Below, in pieces: positions 63,081 to 64,000 of a DNA stretch of 64,000 nucleotides. A model generated the notes under the pieces. That model was not told the DNA's origin and searched no databases. It saw only the letters and a program-made list of their open reading frames with translations. Within the stretch, counting starts at the first letter, position 1, and each line of letters begins with the position of its first letter. The DNA is from an uncultured Eubacteriales bacterium (lineage in GTDB: Bacteria; Bacillota; Clostridia; Lachnospirales; Lachnospiraceae). The position numbers and the translations under genes were made by a program. The DNA lies in the NCBI GenBank assembly GCA_949292785.1, contig CASFBK010000009.1:62001-126000 (forward strand), read 5' to 3'.

Positions 63081-64000
63081 TTACTTAAGTAAAACGCTTT
63101 CCAAATCAGCAAGCATTATATCCAGTGCTGTAATACCGCCTTCTGCAGTATACCATACTCCCGGATGCTCCAGATAAATAATGTTTCCGTTTTTGTAAAC
63201 ATCGGTACTCATAACCAGTTCATTTTCCATAATTTCCGGCGCCAGCTTTGCTCCCTCTGTTCCGATAGCTGCGTCACGGTCCATTACAAATATGTAATCC
63301 GGATCTAAAGATACAATGTATTCAAAGGAGGCTTCATTCCCGTGTGTTGCTGTTGTACCCTGGCTTTCCTGAGCTTCGCTGCTGTCACCGCCACGACTTC
63401 CTTCGCCGCCTTCGCTGCTGTCATCCCCATGACTTCTTTCGCTGTTTTCGCCGCCTTCGCTTCCTTTGTTTCCACGACCGCTTCCGCTTTCGGAAGAAGC
63501 TACACTTACACCTACATTTTCAAAGCCGCACTCTACACCAATAATAGAGCAGCGTCCGTCATTGCCCAGCACATTAAAGCTTCCGCTGGTACACATTCCA
63601 ACAATGGCTGTCTTTCCTTCTGAAACAGCCTTCAACGCTTCAATACGGTCATTAAAGCCTGCCACTTTCTCGTCAACCTCATCTTCCAGTCCAAAAATGG
63701 AAGCAACCGTCTTTGCATTCTTGCTAACACTTTCTACCACACCAATTCCTGAGTCAGCAGTCAGACGAACTACCGGAGCAATCTCACTTAAAGCATCATA
63801 GCTTTCTGCCATACGACCGCCCATAAAGATAATATCCGGCTCACAAGCCATAACAGCTTCCATGTCCACTTCTTTTACAGTACCCAGCATCTCTACGTTT
63901 TCGTTATCCATATAATCCTGAAGATAATCCAAAGCGGTGGTAGAGGAACCAACTATACGGTCTCCCAGACCCAGATTATCCAAAATATCCAAAGCTGCCA
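63081..64000 (-). CDS. Iron-siderophore/cobalamin-type ABC binding protein (5' end outside window)
   Basis: C-terminal ~306 residues of a class III (BtuF/FepB) binding protein; the N-terminus with signal peptide lies past the window edge. Conserved stretches: ALDILDNLGLGDRIVGSS, YMDNENVEMLGTVKEVDMEAVMACEPDIIFMGGRM, ASFEYIVSLDPDYIFVMDRDAAIG, LVMSTDVYKNGNIIYLEHPGVWYTAEGG. About 45-50 residues of Ser/Gly/Glu/Asp-rich sequence (SESGSGRGNKGSEGGENSE...) are inserted in the middle, where relatives go directly to GTHGNEASFEYI. ABC permease partners are probably just upstream outside the window. Confidence 0.9.
   Translation of the reverse strand, partial: AALDILDNLGLGDRIVGSSTTALDYLQDYMDNENVEMLGTVKEVDMEAVMACEPDIIFMGGRMAESYDALSEIAPVVRLTADSGIGVVESVSKNAKTVASIFGLEDEVDEKVAGFNDRIEALKAVSEGKTAIVGMCTSGSFNVLGNDGRCSIIGVECGFENVGVSVASSESGSGRGNKGSEGGENSERSHGDDSSEGGEGSRGGDSSEAQESQGTTATHGNEASFEYIVSLDPDYIFVMDRDAAIGTEGAKLAPEIMENELVMSTDVYKNGNIIYLEHPGVWYTAEGGITALDIMLADLESVLLK

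Overview
This 64 kb window is chromosomal DNA from a low-GC, Gram-positive, anaerobic Firmicute, most likely a gut Lachnospiraceae (Blautia/Dorea-like). The evidence is the Firmicute-type signals (AGGAGG ribosome sites, TTGACA/TATAAT promoters, T-box and PTS antitermination leaders), a YlmC/YmxH-type sporulation-associated protein, a DUF1667 glycerol operon, pyrB-pyrI, and the dgt-dnaG-rpoD-trmK-nif3 block. I see no rRNA, CRISPR array, prophage or intact insertion sequence. It is mostly core genome with a few accessory islands.

Layout. 1-5.2 kb: the 3'-truncated nrdR, then a beta-glucoside PTS operon (licT, EIIBC with an extra N-terminal EIIB-like domain, 6-phospho-beta-glucosidase, EIIA) behind an antitermination leader. 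5.2-10.5 kb: a YlmC/YmxH protein and a glycerol operon (glpK, GlpA-like dehydrogenase, second flavoprotein, DUF1667) behind a terminator-bearing leader. 10.5-16.1 kb: a small hypothetical gene, an rRNA methyltransferase, pfkA and dnaE, the last with a LexA-like box at its promoter. 16.1-19.3 kb: a structured intergenic region, then metY-cysK preceded by a very short Cys-rich upstream ORF (CGCFCC), and a YerC/TrpR-like regulator. 19.4-22.8 kb: PHP phosphatase, aldehyde dehydrogenase, orphan substrate-binding lipoprotein. 22.8-32.8 kb: an envelope island with a secreted InlB-B-repeat protein, an ECF sigma factor fused to a membrane anchor and extracellular part, and a minimal Tad-type pilus locus (TadA, fused TadB/C, several tiny pilin-like proteins). 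32.8-38.9 kb: mrp, selO, small membrane genes, pyrBI, and a T-box in front of a GNAT acetyltransferase. 39.5-47.4 kb: a LacI-regulated operon with a tripartite tricarboxylate transporter (TctABC), two leaderless sulfatases and an epimerase-fold protein. 47.6-58.7 kb: rnpB, uridine-kinase-like protein, nif3, trmK, rpoD, dnaG, dgt, tRNA-Leu(CAG), a nucleoid-associated protein, exonuclease III and an acyltransferase. 58.8-64 kb: a MarR regulator with a heterodimeric ABC exporter, and the 3' part of an iron/cobalamin-type binding protein.

The most interesting points are: (1) the Cys-codon leader peptide in front of metY-cysK, a candidate cysteine-sensing attenuator; (2) four pilin-like proteins in the Tad locus with Glu-Tyr at exactly residues 7-8 and no prepilin leader, in a locus with no visible prepilin peptidase; (3) the membrane-tethered sigma factor beside the repeat protein; (4) the duplicated, Cys-less EIIB domain with two plausible translation starts; (5) the LacI-controlled transporter-sulfatase operon with two matching operators.
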